Below are positions 42,703 through 53,472 of a stretch of 64,000 nt of DNA, piece by piece. The stretch spans positions 368,001 to 432,000 of the forward strand of contig JAANYP010004361.1 in the NCBI GenBank assembly GCA_020465985.1, written 5' to 3'. The notes beneath the pieces were generated by a model that was not told where the DNA came from, did not search any database, and worked only from the letters and a program-made list of their open reading frames with translations. Source of the stretch: Centrapalus pauciflorus. Taxonomy: Eukaryota > Streptophyta > Magnoliopsida > Asterales > Asteraceae. The position numbers and the translations under genes are program-made. Each line of letters begins with the position of its first letter. Position 1 is the first letter of the stretch.

Positions 42703-44755
42703 TGTAACACCCTTAAAGTATTTCACAATGTCTCGTAAATGACACGTCAAGAGAAATATAATATAATAATCTTTAACTATTCTCGATATAAACACGGATA
42801 CTTCAGGAATTTAAAACTTTAAATTACATAATAAGTCACGACAATTCCCTTTTAAATTACATAATATATGAAGTATATAATCCTCAACATCACAACACCT
42901 CTTGTCAGGTAGTTAATACTCCTCTATGCTGAAATGTAGCATACTTAGGTCTAGCAGTCCTACTTACACTCTGATCACCTGAGATGCAGACATTTTTAAC
43001 GTTCTCTACTAAACAGTATAAGAGATCCCACATAGATAGCTCAAATAAGGTACTCATCCCGATGGAATAATCCATATACCCAAATCACTAGACTGTACAA
43101 AATAGTCGTCAGGAGCACAAAAAGAAATCGGGAGCAACCCGACCTCTGTCGAGCCGTACGATTTAGTACTTTATCTCTATAGCTCATGTGTTCCAAATAT
43201 CACATTATAAAACATAGTTCTCCATTAAAACTCAGTATTACATGCATGATAGTAAACTCGGTAATAAACTCGTATAATTCTCATAAATAAGGCTCAGTAA
43301 AAACATCATGCAAATGTACAATAATAATCGTACGTGTATCTCTGAAAAGCTTGCAAACTCACCTGACTCTGAAAATCGCTCCTCAAGTCTCGATTCCTTA
43401 CCCGTAACCCGACCCTATCAACACGAGACACTGGAAACACAAATTAATAACCCAGTATCACTAACACAACTCAGTAACCTCAATACACAATACCCTAATA
43501 TCCCACACAAAACCTACTACCCGAACACGTGACCTGTATACTCCAAACCCTAACCCTAGCCCTGCACATAGATCGCGCTCGCGCGCAGGGGATCGTGGTC
43601 GCACTCACTCGACGTTAGTCAAGGTTCCATCGCGACCGAGCTCATCTCTTTGTTGCCCTAGCCCAACCCACCGCAACCCGAGCTCGGTCTCCACCGCCCG
43701 TGATCCACGATTGCGGCCGAGCTCATGAACAAACAGCAACAACATGGCTGCTCTGTTTTGTCTAGCCATGGGTTATACCCCAAATCCCGTCCTGCAACTC
43801 AATACAACTCGTGATTTAGCTAGTAAGCGACCCCAAAACACATACATATTTTACCTCAATCAAACTCCTATCATTTGACACATTAACTCACAAATTTAGG
43901 ACTAAACGCTTACTTGGGACCTTACCACTAAGTTGAAGAAGATGGTGATGATTCTGAAGGCAGCAATCCCCAATCAAAATCTCAATCTTTGTTTTGATGT
44001 TATTGCTGGAACAACTAACACACATACACACTCTTACTTTCTGAATTTGGAGGATAATTGGGAAGCTAGCAAGCATACAAGTGACACATATATACGTTTT
44101 GGTTATAACTCGATTCAACACCCAATATCCGATCTCGTTATCAATAATCAAAAGTTTATATCACCGAATCTATCTAGACTATTAAATGAGTAACTATACT
44201 CAATTCTGGTGAAGCCACGTGTTATCACCATGAATCGACACGTGTCATTGATAGGTTTTAAAAATAATAAAGAAACTTAAATTATATCTATCCAAATCTA
44301 ATATAATCTACTTTTAAATTCAAATTAAATCAAATCAAATCAAATACTCTACCAACTTATTGATTATAATATAATATAATAAAGTTTTTAAAAAATATAA
44401 GAAAATAATATTATTCATATATATTTAGAAATATATAAAATTAATAGGTTATAATAAATAATAATATCATTCTTATATACTTTTTGTTTAAAAATAATAA
44501 TATTTATACCTTTACCTTTTAATTCATTATATCTTATATATATTAAAGATATCCGCGTAATACGCGGGTAATAAACTAGTTCCAATTTAATTACTAATTA
44601 ATAAGATTGTAATCTTTTATAAAACTTAATCTCATAATCCGGCTAACTCGTAATTTTGTCGCGTGCCGCTTCCACGTTTACTAATTTAATTGATTCAACT
44701 CGATATAATTATTTAAATTAATTTCATGTATCTCATTTAAAATTAAAATGTTACA
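42703..44755. mobile_element. Chromovirus-type solo LTR, split by a Helitron
   Basis: Starts TGTAACACCC and ends TGTTACA, the same termini as the LTRs at 46885 and 53473. ATTT flanks both ends (42699-42702 and 44756-44759). Removing the Helitron (44169-44579) leaves about 1.64 kb, near the 1.72 kb of the intact LTRs. A CG-rich block at 43570-43720 corresponds to the one at 47893-47984. Open frames inside are not gene-like. Confidence 0.78.
44169..44579 (+). mobile_element. Non-autonomous Helitron-like element nested in a solo LTR
   Basis: Starts TCTATCTAGACTATTAAATG after A, ends CCGCGTAATACGCGG then GTAATAAACTAG before T. 411 bp and closely similar to 8199-8614 along its length (GAAGCCACGTGTTATCACC against GAAGCCACGTGTCATCACC). 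Confidence 0.85.
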
Positions 44756-44935
44756 ATTTTAACGTTTGAATTTTTATTTAAATTTTTTTAATGATATTAG
44801 ATATTACCTATAAAAGTACAATTAATTGCTTCTTCTTTATTGCATAGATAGTGGAAATCTTTAATAATGACTAATATAATAATAGAAGAGATTTTCATCA
44901 TGCAAAGAAAATGACATATTTACTAATTTATTTAT

Positions 44936-45197
44936 GGGTTTATTACGAAATAAACCAGCATGTTTTTACATTTTTTACGTTTTTGTCCCTCCATGTTTTT
45001 TTCGTAAAAGTCCTCAAGTTAATTTGTTCTTTTTGGTTTATTGAATAATCAATATTAGAACCCGATTCTTCAGTCTTTAAAAACTCGGTTTAATAATTAA
45101 AACGGGGTCTAATAGTCAAATTTTATAAACTAAAAAAATAACATTGAGAGACGAAAACACAAAAGCCATGAAAAATATTTATTTTTTTCGTAATAAA
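44936..45197. mobile_element. Mutator-like MITE
   Basis: Left GGGTTTATTACGAAATAAAC and right inverse (TTTTTTCGTAATAAAC). TTTATTTA occurs on both flanks, close to a 9-bp duplication. The termini match the element at 60682-60987 (GGGTTTATTATGGATAAAAA). Non-coding. Confidence 0.65.
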
Positions 45198-45981
45198 CAT
45201 TTATTTAACCATAAAATATATATAAGATTTTAAGTTAAAGGTATGGTGCTTATTGTTTATCCATATATTGATATAAACTAATATATTTACTTATATTTAT
45301 TTTATTTTGAAAGGCAACTCTACGTTACCATCAAATCTTATATTACTACCAAACGTGTACAAGGATAGATTTAATGTTTTTTTTAAAATTATAATTATTC
45401 TTAAACTAATAATATATTTTATTTATATTTAATGTATAATCTTATAATTATAGATAACAACGAAAATATATGTATATATATTATATAACTTTAAGTTTAA
45501 ATTCTAAATTTATAAACATTCAAATTGTAATAGATGTAACTTTAATACATAAATTTTGAAAAAAGTAAATAAATTTAATTTTAAATATATGTATAATAAC
45601 AAATATCTGATATAATTAAAATATTAAACAAAATTAAAAATTATAGTTTTTAAATAGGACTTTAAATAAAATTAATTGGAAAACTTAGGGACTAAAATTG
45701 TAATTAGTAAAATGACAAAATGATCATTTTTAAAAAGTCAAACAGTCATATGTTCAAATCCGTAACAAAACTTCGAAAAATGGTCTGCCGGTGTAATAAA
45801 TGAAATCTTAAGATCAAATCCATAATTTACATCAAACAATAGCGGAAAAAAATACACACATTGCTAAAGAACCTTAAGGAAGGACAAATGCCGATGTTAT
45901 TCTTGATGTGTCTTCACTGCTACTGTGCTACATACATACGAAGGGTTGCTTGCATGTATTATTAATTTATTAGATCTTCCT
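45198..45981. other. AT-rich intergenic DNA
   Basis: Very AT-rich; nothing else identified. Confidence 0.4.
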
Positions 45982-46884
45982 AAAATATTAGGGTGAATTT
46001 CATATATACCCTTCCAAAACTTCATAATATCATATATACCCAACCTAAAATTTTAATATCATATATATCCCTCCTAAACATCATAATATCATATATACCT
46101 TAATTATTAATATCATATATATCCCTCTTAAACATAATTAATATCATATATACCCAAATTCATTAATTTAATTATTTTTAAAACATTTAAAACTCATAAT
46201 TAATATTGCTTCTTAATTTAAGACCATTATACCCTTACTCGTTTCTTCTTTCAACTAACTTCAAAATATCGTATTTATCCAACTTAAATTAAAATATCAT
46301 ATCACTCTTAATAATTTTATATAATTTATTTATTTAAACTTTACCAAATAAATTCTTCAAACTAAAACAAATTAACATTAAATATAAAGATAAAAAAATT
46401 GTATCATGTTTTTGCTCGTTTGTAATCAAATCGTATCGTAATACAACTAGACTACAAACGAGCAAAAACATAATACAACTTTTTATTTTTTATTTTTAAT
46501 GTTAATGTTAATTTTGTTTTAGTTTGAAGAATTTATTTAGTAAAGTTTACAAAAATAAATTATATAAAATTATTAAAAGGGATATGATATTTTAATAAAA
46601 GTTGGATAAATATTATATTTTGAAGTTTAGTTGAAAGTAGAAACGAGTAAGGGTATGATGGTCATTAATTAACAAACAATATTAATTATGAGTTTTAAAT
46701 GTTTTAAAAATAATTAAATTAATGAATTTGGGTATATATGATATTAATAATGTTTACGAGGGATATATGTGATATTAATAATTAAAATTGGATATATATG
46801 ATATTATGATGTTTAGGAGGGATATATATGATATTAAAATTTTGGGTTGGGTATATATGATATTATGAAGTTTTGGAGGGGTAT

Positions 46885-48605
46885 TGTAACACCCTCTAAT
46901 CCCAACTAGAAGCCACGTCATTTACCATACACATGTGGCATTAACGCATATAAGATCCATCACACATGTCAAGGGTTTGCACAAACACTGATGAATTAAA
47001 ACATTTCACACGCATTAACCATAATATCCAAAAGTCAACCCGACATACAAGACCCGACCCGGACCCAAATATTCACATACAACCCAGTATCATTTGTCCC
47101 AAAGTTTCTAGCAAAGCATTTACATACAGATAACAAAAGCAGAATCTCCCGATCGCAGCAAGTCAAGCTCCTATCGTCGCTCAGGAGCTGGCGGTCCTAT
47201 CTTCGGTCCCCCTGATACACACATCAGACTCGAATACGTAAGCTTCGCAGCTCGTGAGTACACAAGGGTTAGACACTGCACAATTCACATAATCACACAT
47301 CGCATGTCGCATGGCAACCCTACACTACACGGCATAACACATGCCAGCGAGTCTCTACTCAGAGACCCTAGAGATCCAATACAGAAAGAGATACTCATCT
47401 CAATTGGGGATCCCTCCCCCCCCTGGAGCCAAACCACGCCCGTGGAAGCTAACAGGAATAACGGCCGCATATATATATATGGGAACCCTTCACAGGGTCA
47501 AACAAAGCTACACAGCTCTCGCGATAACTCATCGCAATATATAGTAATGGATCTCAAATATAACACATAGTAAGAAAGAAAGATCATACCTGAGGGGCAA
47601 CTCGCAGTGCCCAAACAATTCATATAATCACATATGAAATATTAACACAAAAGACTCGAAAGACAACGACTAGTCTTTGGAAAAAGTCTCGCGTACTCAC
47701 CTGGATCACCCTGCACAATCTCCCTAACTGATTGATCCGAACCCGGCCCGTAACAGTTTCTGATAGCCCCTGTACACAAATTAATTCTCCCAGATTAATC
47801 TCGATTATCCCATAACTGTTAATATACCCGAATGACCCCACAAAACAACCCAACGGACCCCCAAAGCCCAAACCGACCCAAGTCCGCAGAAGCCCGATCG
47901 CGGCCGCACTGGCCCGATCGCGGCCCGCGCTCGAGGAAGAACATCGCGGCCGCGCTAAGCGCGTCGCGGTCGCGCTCACGACGCAGACAGTTCCCCTGTT
48001 CGTTTTTCAATTCTGTCCAGGGGTTATTTCACCCCCACAACTCGATTCCAGCAGCTAGAACTCACAAAAATGACACCAAAATACTTCTAACACATAGATA
48101 CACCAATTCCCAACACATCACAATGTTTAACACACAAAATCAAGGTTAAATCAAAGGCCCCTTTACCTTGCAACTTCAAGAACACAAAAGGAAGGTTTCA
48201 ACTCTGATTTCCCACACTTTAGTTACTTGGATTGGATTCAATCTGGAGTTCCAGCAGGATAAGTTCACACACACACACCTTTTCCTTTGAATTGCACAAA
48301 AGAGAGGATAAGAATGAGCGTCGCACACATATACGTAACTAAACGGATCCCGTTATAACGCGGGTTCGACACCGATACCCGACCCCAATATCAAAAATCC
48401 ACTATTTATATCATTATATCCCATTTAATCTCGTGAATCCATAATTATAATTTATCCACTAAAATTATATCCCGAATCCACGTAATCCCCCGTCCCGACA
48501 CGTATAATCCACTATACGGGACGCAATTGGACCAACGCGATAATCACTATTATAATTAGTCAATAGGATAATTACACGTACCTGCTCGGGAGTCGGGGTG
48601 TTACA
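46885..48605 (-). repeat. 3' LTR of the retrotransposon
   Basis: 1721 bp. Differs from the other LTR by about five substitutions and two indels that I could see (a C-run near 47415 shorter by three, one extra A near 47526). A CG-rich block with repeated GATCGCGGCC lies at 47893-47984. Apparent open frames inside the LTR are not genes. Confidence 0.95.
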
Positions 48606-48620
48606 AATCCTCCCCCCTTA
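48606..48620 (-). other. Polypurine tract
   Basis: On the minus strand TAAGGGGGGAGGATT lies directly before the 3' LTR. This is the expected primer site for plus-strand DNA synthesis. Confidence 0.85.
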
Positions 48621-48640
48621 CAGAGATTCCGTCCCGGAAT

Positions 48641-51600
48641 CTAACTCTGACTCTGGAACAGAAAAGGGTAGCGACTCCGCATCTCAGATTCGGGTTCCCA
48701 AGTTGCGCTGGTACCCTTATGGTGTCTCCACTGAACGAGTACCAAGGATATTTCTTTATTGCGCAATTTCTTTACCTTCCGATCAGTAATCATCTCTGGC
48801 TGCTCAGCATATCTCAACTGATCATCCACGGATATCTCTGATAAAGGCACATACTGATCCTCCTTAGCTAGACACTTTCTCAGATGGCTCACATGGAATG
48901 TATCATGAACACCGGCTAACTCTGGCGGCAATCTCAACCGGTAGGCCTGATCTCTGACCCTGGCAATTATCTCAAACGGCCCTATATACCTCGGACTCAA
49001 CTTGCCCCGGTGCCTGAAACGAATAACACCCTTCCATGGAGACACTTTCAACAACACCTGATCCCCAACACTGAATTCGAGCTCTGAAGTACGGCGGTCA
49101 GCATAGCACTTCTGACGGCTCTGTGCAACTCGCATATGCTCCCGGATCACAGCTACTTTATCACTCGTCTCCTGAAGTAGCTCGGGCCCACTGATCGGTC
49201 GCTCACCGACCTCACCCCAACACACGGGGGTTAGACACTTACGGCCATATAATGCTTCGAACGGTGCCATCTTGATCGAGGCATGGTAGCTATTATTATA
49301 AGCAAACTCTACTAATGGGAGATGCACATCCCAGCTACCTCTGAAGTCTATGGCACATGCTCTCAACATGTCCTCAAGTGTCTGGTTGGTGCGCTCGGTC
49401 TGCCCATCTGTCTGAGGCCTGTAAGCTGTGCTCAGCTGAACCCGGGTACCCAGCTCTCTCTGGAAACTCTGCCAGAACCGCGAGGTGAATCGAGTATCGC
49501 GATCAGAAGTAATCGACTTCGGAACCCCATGCCGCGACACCACCTCATTAATATACAGCCGCGCTAGCTGGTCCATCGTGACCGTACCCCGAACCGCAAG
49601 AAAGTGCGCACTCTTAGTCAACCGGTCTACTATGACCCAAATCATATCGTTCCCACGCACAGTACGAGGAAGTCTGACGATGAAATCCATCGTGATGTGG
49701 TACCACTTCCACTCGGGGATCTCCAGTGGCTGTAGACGGCCGTGCGGCTTCTGATGCTCACTTTTGACCCGCAAACACGTCATACACTGCTCGACGTAAC
49801 GGCCCACATCCCTTTTCATGCCCGGCCACCAGTAGAACTCTCGGAGATCTCGGTACATCTTGGTGCTCCCAGGGTGAATAGACAACCTCGACTTATGCGA
49901 CTCATCAAGAATCAACTGTCGCAAGTTCCCAACTCTGGGAACCCAAACTCTGCCTCTCAGCGTATATATCCCTCGGTCATCCCTGACCAACGACTCTGTC
50001 TGCCCAACTAACCTTTCCCTCTTCACATTCTGCTCCCGCAGACCCTCTATCTGTGCCAATCTCAGACTGTCAATCAGGGTAGAGGTGATCTCGAGTCTCA
50101 CAGCTCGGGAGGTAATCGTCTGAACACACGCCTTACGACTCAAGGCGTCAGCAACTACGTTCGCCTTCCCAGGATGATACTGTATCTCACAGTCATAATC
50201 CTTCAGAAGCTCTAAACTGCGTCTCTGTCGCATGTTCAACTCCTTCTGACTAAAAAGATACTGAAGGCTCTTGTGATCCGTATAAACCACAAACTGGGAC
50301 CCATATAGATAATGTCGCCATATCTTTAACACAAAGACTATGGCATCCAACTCAAGATCATGGACAGTATGATTCTCCTCATATGTCTTCAGCTGTCTCG
50401 AAGCGTAGGCAATCACCTTGCCCCGCTGCATCAACACACAACCCAGCCCTGTCCCTGATGCATCACAGTACACAGCGAAATCATCCGTACCCTCGGGCAA
50501 GGCTAACACCGGTGCCTGGCACAATCGAGCTCTCAACTCAACAAAGGCAGTCTCCTGCTCGTCATTCCACTCGAATGGTACGCCCTGCCGTGTCAATCTC
50601 GTCAACGGCATGGCTATCCGCGAAAAATTCTGAATGAACCGTCTGTAGTAGCCTGCTAATCCCAGGAAACTACGAATCTCTGGCACGGTCTTAGGCTGCT
50701 CCCAACTCATCACAGCCTCGATCTTCGCAGGATCCACTTTGATGCCCTCGCTGCTCACAATATGGCCCAAGAACTGCACTTCTCGGAGCCAAAACTCGCA
50801 CTTCGAAAATTTCGCATAAAGTCTCTCTTTCTGCAGCACGCTTAGGACCTCCCTCAAGTGCTGCTCATGCTCCTCAGCGCTCCTCGAGTAGATTAATATG
50901 TCGTCTATGAACACGATCACAAATCGATCCAACATGGCTCTACACACCCTGTTCATCAAATCCATGAAGGCTGCGGGTGCGTTAGTCAGTCCGAATGGCA
51001 TGACTAGAAACTCATAGTGTCCATAGCGCGTCCTGAAGGCTGTCTTGGGCACATCCTCTTCCCTGACCTTCAGCTGATGATATCCAGATCGCAAATCAAT
51101 CTTCGAGAAGAAGCTAGATCCCTGTAGCTGATCGAATAAATCGTCGATTCGCGGAAGTGGATATCTATTCTTCACTGTCACTTTATTTAATTCCCGATAA
51201 TCGATACACATTCGCATGGTACCGTCTTTCTTCTTCACAAACAACATCGGTGCTCCCCACGGTGATGAGCTCGGACGGATGAATCCCCTATCCAGCAACT
51301 CCTGAAGCTGAGTCATCATCTCTCGCATCTCAGTGGGTGCCAGCCTGTAAGGCGTCTTCGCAATCGGCACCGCTCCAGGGATAAGATCGATCCGGAACTC
51401 TACCTGGCGATCTGGCGGTAGCCCAGGTAGCTCATCTGGGAATACCTCAGGGTAGTCTCGCACTACAGGTACATCCCCTACCTTCGTCTTCTCCTTCTGG
51501 GCGTCAATCACATAAGCCAAGAAGGTCTCACAACCTTTCGTCACATATCTCTGAGCTCTAACCATCGAGATGATCCCAATCTCGCCCTTTCGCCTATCCC

Positions 51601-53311
51601 CGTAGACTGTCACGACCTCGGTCTCAGAAATCGGTATCCTGATCATCTTCTTTGCACAAAGAATGTCTGCCTGACGGGCTGTCATCCAGTCCATACCGAC
51701 GATCACATCGAAGCTGCTAATCTCGATAGGCAGTAAATCGATCAATAATCGGCGAGTATCGATCTCGAGTACACACTCTCGATAAATACGGCTCACTAAA
51801 GCGGTACTGCCGTCTACCCTCTCGACAATCAATGGCACAGATAATACAGTAGGAACAACAGTAAAATAAGCACAGAAGGACACTGACACATAAGAGCGAT
51901 CGGCTCCAGAATCAAATAAGACTCGCGCACGCAAGCCATTCAGAATATACGTACCCGTAACAACATCTGGAGCATCTCTGGCCTCCTCAGCTGTGGCCTG
52001 GAACACCCGGCCTCTGGCTCTCGGAGCTGCATCCCTGCGGGAGGTGGAAGAAGAAGGCTCGACTCTAGCACCGCTCGTGCTCGCTCCCGGTACAGCTGGT
52101 GCTGACTCTGGGCAGTCTCTCATGCGATGGCCCGGCTTCCCACATCGGAAGCATAATGCCTCTGGGGCTGTGCAGGCTGTAGCTGTGTGGCCGAACTGAC
52201 CACATCTAAAACACCGAAACTGATCACTGGCACATGGTCCGGCATGCCTGCGGTGGCATCTCGGACAATCTCGCTCTCCGGATAAACTGTCAGCTCTACT
52301 CCCCGATGCCCGGGACCCCCGCCCAACACTGCTCTGACTGGCCGCATGACTGTCTCTCTGACCCTGTCCCCGGGATCTCTCATCCCGACCTCTATCTCTG
52401 CCTCTGTCCCTGCCTCGGTCCCTACGCGGACCTAAACTCTGCTCCTGATGACGGCCCTGTTCGGGCTGCTGCTCCCTCGGCTCTCGCCAGTAACTGGACT
52501 GCTCAGAAGTCCCCGTGCGCTGTCTCTGGGTGGGCGGCTGCTCCCGCTGCCTCTCGATCTCTCGCTCTCTCATGCGAGCTAACTCTAGCGCCCTGGCAAA
52601 AGATGACGTCTCCTGTAATCCCACGAACTCCCTGATGTCTGGTCTCAGGCCGTCAACAAAGGCATCGGCCTTGCGCCTCTCTGTATTCACATGCTGCGGC
52701 GCGAACTGGGAGTACTCATTGAAGCGATCCACATACTGCTGTACGGACAGATCCCTCTGCTGTAAGTGGAGGAAACGGCGCTCCATCTCTCTCTGCTCAT
52801 CACGGGGCGCATACTGAATCTCAAACATGTCCTTAAACTGAGCCCAGGACATCGCATATGCACGAGAATCAGACAGGGAAGACTCGATAGATCTCCACCA
52901 CTGTGAGGCTCCACCCCTCAACTGATACGTGGCATACCCTACCATGTCTTTCGGGTCCACATGAGCAACCCGAAATGCAGACTCAATCTCGCGCTCCCAC
53001 GCGAGTGCCATCCCTGGCTCACCCCCGCCTCTGAACTCTGGAGGATTCCCAGTCATGAAATCCTTAAATGAACCCCCTCGCTGAGATGTAGAGGAAGATG
53101 CACCTGCACCCGTGCCCGTATCCTGACCATCCCCAAAACGTGGCCCCGTATCATGCCTCTGTTCTCTCTCCAGCTCTCTCTGCTGTCTATAGAACTCTGT
53201 AAGAACCCCAAGCAACTCTGACTTGCGGATATACTCATCATCACCCGGCGGCTTACCCGCGCCAGAACCCTCTCCCTGGTCTGCCATACTGATCTGCACA
53301 AAACAAGGCAA
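48641..53311 (-). CDS. Gag-Pol polyprotein of a Ty3/gypsy chromovirus-type element
   Basis: 1556 aa in a single frame without stop. Gag lies at about 80-255, followed by an Arg/Asp/Gly-rich linker. Two CCHC knuckles sit at 367-380 (CFRCGQFGHTATAC) and 387-400. The aspartic protease is around LFDSGADRS (465-473). Reverse transcriptase spans about 645-850 with the active site FIDD (801-804); RNase H is near 945-1060 (CDASGTGLG, TDHKS). Integrase starts near 1135 with the HHCC set (His1139, His1146, Cys1176, Cys1179) and candidate catalytic residues Asp1209, Asp1270 and Glu1306. The last 60 residues look like a chromodomain (VQWRHHKGTSATWEPE). A second ATG at 53287 (MADQGEG) is an alternative start. 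GC content is higher than in the surrounding DNA. No damaged catalytic motif was seen. Confidence 0.95.
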   Translation of the reverse strand: MPCFVQISMADQGEGSGAGKPPGDDEYIRKSELLGVLTEFYRQQRELEREQRHDTGPRFGDGQDTGTGAGASSSTSQRGGSFKDFMTGNPPEFRGGGEPGMALAWEREIESAFRVAHVDPKDMVGYATYQLRGGASQWWRSIESSLSDSRAYAMSWAQFKDMFEIQYAPRDEQREMERRFLHLQQRDLSVQQYVDRFNEYSQFAPQHVNTERRKADAFVDGLRPDIREFVGLQETSSFARALELARMREREIERQREQPPTQRQRTGTSEQSSYWREPREQQPEQGRHQEQSLGPRRDRGRDRGRDRGRDERSRGQGQRDSHAASQSSVGRGSRASGSRADSLSGERDCPRCHRRHAGPCASDQFRCFRCGQFGHTATACTAPEALCFRCGKPGHRMRDCPESAPAVPGASTSGARVEPSSSTSRRDAAPRARGRVFQATAEEARDAPDVVTGTYILNGLRARVLFDSGADRSYVSVSFCAYFTVVPTVLSVPLIVERVDGSTALVSRIYRECVLEIDTRRLLIDLLPIEISSFDVIVGMDWMTARQADILCAKKMIRIPISETEVVTVYGDRRKGEIGIISMVRAQRYVTKGCETFLAYVIDAQKEKTKVGDVPVVRDYPEVFPDELPGLPPDRQVEFRIDLIPGAVPIAKTPYRLAPTEMREMMTQLQELLDRGFIRPSSSPWGAPMLFVKKKDGTMRMCIDYRELNKVTVKNRYPLPRIDDLFDQLQGSSFFSKIDLRSGYHQLKVREEDVPKTAFRTRYGHYEFLVMPFGLTNAPAAFMDLMNRVCRAMLDRFVIVFIDDILIYSRSAEEHEQHLREVLSVLQKERLYAKFSKCEFWLREVQFLGHIVSSEGIKVDPAKIEAVMSWEQPKTVPEIRSFLGLAGYYRRFIQNFSRIAMPLTRLTRQGVPFEWNDEQETAFVELRARLCQAPVLALPEGTDDFAVYCDASGTGLGCVLMQRGKVIAYASRQLKTYEENHTVHDLELDAIVFVLKIWRHYLYGSQFVVYTDHKSLQYLFSQKELNMRQRRSLELLKDYDCEIQYHPGKANVVADALSRKACVQTITSRAVRLEITSTLIDSLRLAQIEGLREQNVKRERLVGQTESLVRDDRGIYTLRGRVWVPRVGNLRQLILDESHKSRLSIHPGSTKMYRDLREFYWWPGMKRDVGRYVEQCMTCLRVKSEHQKPHGRLQPLEIPEWKWYHITMDFIVRLPRTVRGNDMIWVIVDRLTKSAHFLAVRGTVTMDQLARLYINEVVSRHGVPKSITSDRDTRFTSRFWQSFQRELGTRVQLSTAYRPQTDGQTERTNQTLEDMLRACAIDFRGSWDVHLPLVEFAYNNSYHASIKMAPFEALYGRKCLTPVCWGEVGERPISGPELLQETSDKVAVIREHMRVAQSRQKCYADRRTSELEFSVGDQVLLKVSPWKGVIRFRHRGKLSPRYIGPFEIIARVRDQAYRLRLPPELAGVHDTFHVSHLRKCLAKEDQYVPLSEISVDDQLRYAEQPEMITDRKVKKLRNKEISLVLVQWRHHKGTSATWEPESEMRSRYPFLFQSQS

Positions 53312-53456
53312 TTAAGCACAAAGAAGTAGGTCTCCCAGCGTTATACACTAAGCCAGGATAATTAAATCCTCTAGTATCCGTCACCGGAATACTCCCCAAG
53401 AATCTGAACACGGTCTAAGCTCAAGCATCCACTGATACTCAATACTAGAACCACAA

Positions 53457-53468
53457 GCTCTGATACCA
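53457..53468 (-). other. Primer-binding site (initiator Met tRNA type)
   Basis: On the minus strand TGGTATCAGAGC lies four bases after the 5' LTR, matching the usual plant site complementary to the 3' end of initiator tRNA-Met. Confidence 0.9.
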
Positions 53469-53472
53469 TACA

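Noticed and set aside
47620..48149. 119-aa and 105-aa open frames, repeated at 54210-54739
   Set aside because: They lie within the two LTRs and are open because of the CG-rich block; no domain is visible and duplication is due to the LTR pair.
49322..53319. Many open frames overlapping the 1556-aa frame
   Set aside because: Shadows of Gag-Pol in other frames; high GC lowers stop frequency.
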